From NCBI RefSeq assembly GCF_039871875.1, contig NZ_JBDPMD010000002.1, positions 124,001 through 188,000 on the forward strand: a stretch of 64,000 bases of DNA, given 5' to 3'. Both the position numbers and the translations under genes were made by a program. This DNA comes from Sphaerisporangium sp039871875. Its GTDB lineage: Bacteria > Actinomycetota > Actinomycetes > Streptosporangiales > Streptosporangiaceae. The notes under the pieces were generated by a model. It was not told the DNA's origin and did no database searches. It saw only the letters and a list, made by a program, of their open reading frames with translations. The first letter of the stretch is position 1. Every line of letters starts with the position of its first letter. Positions 61,079 through 64,000 of the stretch are shown here, in pieces.

Positions 61079-61726
61079 ATGAACGTCTCCCCGCGCCCCC
61101 ACCCGTCCGGCCGCGTCATCTCCACCGCCACCACCACCAGCGACTACGCCCCCGCGGTGCCCTACGAACCAGTCGGCCGGCGGCTGCTGCGAGAACGCAT
61201 CATCTTCCTCGGGCAGGAGGTGGACGACGAAATCGGCAACCGCATCTGCGGCGAATTGCTGCTCCTCGCGGCCGAGGACCCGCAGCGCGACATTTTCCTT
61301 TACATCAACTCGCCGGGCGGCTCGGTGAGCGCCGGCATGGCCATTTACGACATGATGGAATATGTCCCTAACGACATCTCCACCGTCGGCATGGGCCTCG
61401 CCGCGTCCATGGGCCAGTTCCTGCTCTGCGCCGGCACCCCCGGCAAGCGGTACGTCCTGCCGCGGGCCCGCATCATGATGCACCAGCCCTCCGGCGGCAT
61501 CGGCGGCACCGCGTCCGACATCAGGATCCAGGCCGAGCAGATGATCCACACCAAGCGGACCCTGGCCGCCCTCATCGCCCGCCACACCGGCCAGCCCGTC
61601 GAGCGCATCGAGGCCGACTCCGACCACGACCGCTGGTTCACCGCGGAGGAGGCCAAGGAGTACGGCTTCGTCGACCACGTGGTGTCGACCGCCCGCAACG
61701 TCCCGTCCGCCGGGCCGGTCTCATGA
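61079..61726 (+). CDS. clpP: ATP-dependent Clp protease proteolytic subunit (first of pair)
   Basis: A 215-residue ClpP. Catalytic Ser in VGMGLAASMGQFLLCAG, His in ARIMMHQPSGGIGGTASD and Asp in ERIEADSDHDRWFTAEEA; LLRERIIFLGQEVDD and DIFLYINSPGGSVSAGMAIYDMM are typical. ATG 61079 follows GGAAGGAAAG. Its stop overlaps the next clpP start. Actinobacteria often code two-ring heteromers from such tandem genes; this pair is likely a stress-type (clpP3P4-like) set since it sits beside an accessory chaperone operon. Confidence 0.93.
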   Translation: MNVSPRPHPSGRVISTATTTSDYAPAVPYEPVGRRLLRERIIFLGQEVDDEIGNRICGELLLLAAEDPQRDIFLYINSPGGSVSAGMAIYDMMEYVPNDISTVGMGLAASMGQFLLCAGTPGKRYVLPRARIMMHQPSGGIGGTASDIRIQAEQMIHTKRTLAALIARHTGQPVERIEADSDHDRWFTAEEAKEYGFVDHVVSTARNVPSAGPVS

Positions 61727-62349
61727 AGGACGCCGACGTGATCCCCATCCACGGCCGCTACGTCATGCCGACGTTCACCGAGCGCACGTCGTACGGCGTC
61801 AAGGAGATGAACCCGTACAACAAGCTCTTCGAGGACCGCATCATCTTCCTCGGCGTGCAGATCGACGACACCTCGGCCAACGACGTGATGGCGCAGCTCC
61901 TCACCCTGGAGTCCCTCGACCCCGACCGCGACATCAGCATCTACATCAACTCGCCGGGCGGCTCGTTCACCGCGATGGCGGCCATCTACGACACCATGCA
62001 GTTCGTGCGCCCGGACATCCAGACGGTGTGCATCGGCCAGGCGGCGTCGGCGGCGGCCGTGCTGCTCGCGGCCGGCACGCGGGGCAAGCGGGCGGCGCTC
62101 GCCCGGTCACGCGTGCTGCTGCACCAGCCGTCCATGGACGGCAGTTTCGGCTCGTCCAGCGACCTGGAGATCCAGGCACGGGAGATCGTGCGGCTGCGCA
62201 CGATGCTGGAGGAAATGGTGGCGCGCCACTCCGACCGGCCCGTCGAGACCGTCCGCGCCGACATCGAACGCGACAAGATCTTCACCGCCGAGCAGGCCAG
62301 GGCGTACGGCCTGATCGACGACATCTTCGTCAGCAGAAAACGTCCGTGA
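61723..62349 (+). CDS. clpP: ATP-dependent Clp protease proteolytic subunit (second of pair)
   Basis: A 208-residue ClpP with NKLFEDRIIFLGVQIDDTSAND, DISIYINSPGGSFTAMAAIYDTM, catalytic Ser in CIGQAASAAAVLLAAG, His in SRVLLHQPSMDG and Asp in VRADIERDKIFTAEQARAYGLID. ATG 61723 overlaps the preceding stop (ATGA). The two subunits differ in the Ser motif (SMGQ versus SAAA) and in the handle region, which fits a heteromeric ClpP. Confidence 0.93.
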   Translation: MKDADVIPIHGRYVMPTFTERTSYGVKEMNPYNKLFEDRIIFLGVQIDDTSANDVMAQLLTLESLDPDRDISIYINSPGGSFTAMAAIYDTMQFVRPDIQTVCIGQAASAAAVLLAAGTRGKRAALARSRVLLHQPSMDGSFGSSSDLEIQAREIVRLRTMLEEMVARHSDRPVETVRADIERDKIFTAEQARAYGLIDDIFVSRKRP

Positions 62350-62357
62350 CACGAGCA

Positions 62358-62387
62358 GACAGGGGGTGCCGCGCCGCACCCCCTGTC
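62358..62387. terminator. Bidirectional terminator, 12-bp perfect stem
   Basis: GACAGGGGGTGC pairs with GCACCCCCTGTC around CGCGCC, between the convergent clpP and glutamine synthetase genes. Confidence 0.75.
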
Positions 62388-62411
62388 ATGTCTCTGTGAC
62401 GCCTCGGCGGG

Positions 62412-63425
62412 TCAGACCTGGCCGGCCTTCTCCAGGGCCGAGCAGCAGGTGTCCACGATCAGCCGGGTGACCACGTACGGGTCGGCGTTGGCGTTCGGCC
62501 GACGGTCCTCGATGTACCCCTGCTTGTCCACCTCGACCTGCCACGGGATGCGCACCGACGCGCCGCGGTTCGACACGCCGTAGCTGTACTCGCTCCACGG
62601 CGCGGTCTCGTGCATGCCGGTGAGACGGTGCTGGATGTCCGCGCCGTACCCCGCGATGTGCTCCTGAGCCTTCTCGCCGAGCGCCTCACACGCCGTGATG
62701 ATCGCGTCGTACGACGACCGCATGGCCTGCGTGGAGAAGTTGGTGTGCGCGCCCGCGCCGTTCCAGTCGCCCTTCACCGGCTTGGGGTCGAGCGTGGCCG
62801 CCACCTCGAACTCCTCGGCGATGCGGTACAGCAGCCACCGCGCCACCCAGAGCTGGTCCGCGACCGCCACCGGCCCCGCCGGGCCGACCTGGAACTCCCA
62901 CTGCCCCGGCATGACCTCGGCGTTGATGCCGGAGATGGCCAGCCCCGCCGCCAGGCAGGCGTCCAGGTGCGCTTCGACGATCTCGCGCCCGTACACCTCG
63001 TCCGCCCCGACCCCGCAGTAGTAGAACCCCTGCGGCGCCGGGAACCCGCCCGCCGGGAAGCCCAGCGGCCGCCCGTCCTTGAAGAAGGTGTACTCCTGCT
63101 CGATCCCGAACCAGGAGTCCTGATCCGCGTACCGCTCCGCCACCGGCGTGAGCTTGGCCCGGGTGTTGGTCGGATGCGGCGTCATGTCCGTGAGCAGCAC
63201 CTCGGAGAGCACGAGCACATCGTCCCCGCCGCGGATCGGGTCCGGGCAGACGAACACCGGCTTGAGCACGCAGTCGGATGCCTTGCCCGGAGCCTGGTTC
63301 GTGCTGGACCCGTCGAACCCCCAGGTAGGCGGCTCGGCCCCATCCGCGACAATCTTCGTCTTGGACCGAAGGCGCGCCGTCGGCTCAGTCCCGTCGATCC
63401 AGATGTACTCGGCCTTGTAGGTCAC
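62412..63425 (-). CDS. glnII: Glutamine synthetase type II (eukaryotic-like)
   Basis: A 337-residue GSII: AEYIWIDGTEPTARLRSKTKI, WGFDGSSTNQAPGKASDCVLKPV, WFGIEQEYTFF, NAEVMPGQWEFQVGP, GDWNGAGAHTNFST and the C-terminal NRGASVRIPWQVE. It forms glutamine from glutamate and ammonia with ATP. GSII is found in Streptomyces, Frankia and rhizobia besides the usual GSI. It ends 62 bp from the clpP stop across a shared terminator. Confidence 0.95.
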   Translation of the reverse strand: MTYKAEYIWIDGTEPTARLRSKTKIVADGAEPPTWGFDGSSTNQAPGKASDCVLKPVFVCPDPIRGGDDVLVLSEVLLTDMTPHPTNTRAKLTPVAERYADQDSWFGIEQEYTFFKDGRPLGFPAGGFPAPQGFYYCGVGADEVYGREIVEAHLDACLAAGLAISGINAEVMPGQWEFQVGPAGPVAVADQLWVARWLLYRIAEEFEVAATLDPKPVKGDWNGAGAHTNFSTQAMRSSYDAIITACEALGEKAQEHIAGYGADIQHRLTGMHETAPWSEYSYGVSNRGASVRIPWQVEVDKQGYIEDRRPNANADPYVVTRLIVDTCCSALEKAGQV

Positions 63426-63938
63426 GTCGATCCCTTCGACATCTCGGGCAACAACACGCGATGCGCAACGCCGAGGCTGTCAACCCGCCGTTTCCCGCCT
63501 GTTGCCCATATATGAACACCATGTGAAATGGCCCAGGAACCCTACGTGTCCTTCCTCACACATCCCCCCAGCTAAACCCCCACTTTCCATCAAGATCACC
63601 ACCCGCAGGCCCTCCCACACACCCCCTTTTCGGCCTTCCTTGACCTGTCGGCCTTCCTTGACCTGTCGGCCTTCCTTGACCTGTCGGCCTTCCCCGACCT
63701 GCCGGCCGGCCGATGCGCGGTGAGGGGCCCGCATTTCCGGCCCTCCTGCGTCAGCCCCGATCCGGCGCCGACGCGGTGGGACGTGGTACGGCGTTTACGG
63801 CGCCGCCGTACGGTGGCCGGCCGGCCCAGGCACCCACCGGGGGGCTGCGTCTTGTTTTCGAACCGTGCTGTGGCAGAGTTTCGTGGTACGTCACCCGCCG
63901 ATGGGTGCAAGGCAGCCACCCAGCCCGAGGGAGCCCGC
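63426..63938. other. Spacer upstream of glutamine synthetase
   Basis: A 513-bp gene-free stretch between the divergent glnII and thioesterase-like starts. It has lower GC near 63480-63600 and the tandem repeat below. I found no supportable gene; frames across the repeat are artefacts of its 18-bp period. Confidence 0.5.
63631..63702. repeat. 18-bp tandem repeat, four copies
   Basis: CGGCCTTCCTTGACCTGT repeats exactly at 63631, 63649 and 63667; a fourth copy at 63685 has two changes (CCCCGACCTGC end). Confidence 0.9.
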
Positions 63939-64000
63939 ATGACCTCCGCCCCGGACCAGATCGAGACCCACCGCCACCGCGAGTACACATGGAACGACCC
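63939..64000 (+). CDS. Start of a probable PaaI-like thioesterase (3' cut by window)
   Basis: ATG 63939 follows GAGGGAGCCCGC and opens 20 codons, MTSAPDQIETHRHREYTWND, up to the window end. The REYTW-N-D-P start resembles actinobacterial PaaI-type hot-dog thioesterases, but so little is visible that the family is only a guess. Confidence 0.4.
   Translation, partial: MTSAPDQIETHRHREYTWND

Noticed and set aside
63502..63723. A small repeat protein with PSLTCR units
   Set aside because: The units are simply the 18-bp tandem repeat read in one frame; no ribosome binding site and an equally open antisense frame.

Overview
The window comes from the chromosome of a high-GC, mycelial-type actinomycete. 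Reasons are the strong G/C bias at third codon positions, frequent GTG starts, two very large LuxR-type ATPase regulators, an XRE (DUF5753-like) / small-ATPase pair, a PhoX-type phosphatase, and the block tRNA-Thr, tRNA-Met, rpmG, two MaoC-type dehydratases, murB. The order could be Streptosporangiales or a relative, but nothing here fixes the genus.

Left end (1-8.6 kb) is accessory DNA. A partial GntR regulator and a fold-type III PLP decarboxylase come first. Then follows a lower-GC restriction island: a C5-cytosine methyltransferase, a convergent NotI-like endonuclease and a divergent Vsr-type nuclease. Next is a wreck zone marked by three fragments of the 3' half of a tRNA-Tyr gene (5351-5410, 7848-7870, 8428-8488), a tyrosine-integrase remnant and an IS256-type transposase remnant. 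Between the first two tRNA fragments lie a candidate aerolysin/Toxin_10-like pore-forming protein and a small unknown partner. The second fragment is fused in frame to a GNAT acetyltransferase.

9-24 kb holds secreted and membrane functions: a HupE/UreJ-like protein beside a 1572-residue secreted calcineurin phosphoesterase/beta-propeller protein, a NarL-type two-component system, a secreted tripeptidyl aminopeptidase-like hydrolase, a Tat-exported PhoX-like phosphatase with a PHO-box-like repeat, and an MFS exporter with a MarR regulator and matching operator dyads. 24.8-29.5 kb is core: two tRNAs, rpmG, a HadA/HadB-like pair, murB and a GDT1-family Mn exporter under a yybP-ykoY riboswitch.

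29.5-36.6 kb has a 966-residue LuxR/ATPase regulator and a deoC-aldehyde dehydrogenase operon whose second dehydrogenase lacks the catalytic half. 36.7-40.9 kb is a second low-GC defence-like island: a two-TM protein plus a TIR-NTPase gene broken by an in-frame amber codon and two frameshifts. 41-54 kb holds a TetR-controlled membrane protein, a flippase-like protein, a LURP-one-like protein, PspC, lipB, and a divergent choline-kinase-like/permease and sarcosine-or-dimethylglycine-dehydrogenase-like cluster around a 7-6-7 operator. A PfkB kinase lacking its catalytic Asp and a DJ-1 protein follow.

54.3-62.3 kb is an accessory proteostasis module: a LuxR/ATPase regulator with a changed Walker A Lys, facing dnaK-grpE-dnaJ-cbpM-like-clpP-clpP. 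A type II glutamine synthetase and the first codons of a probable thioesterase close the window.
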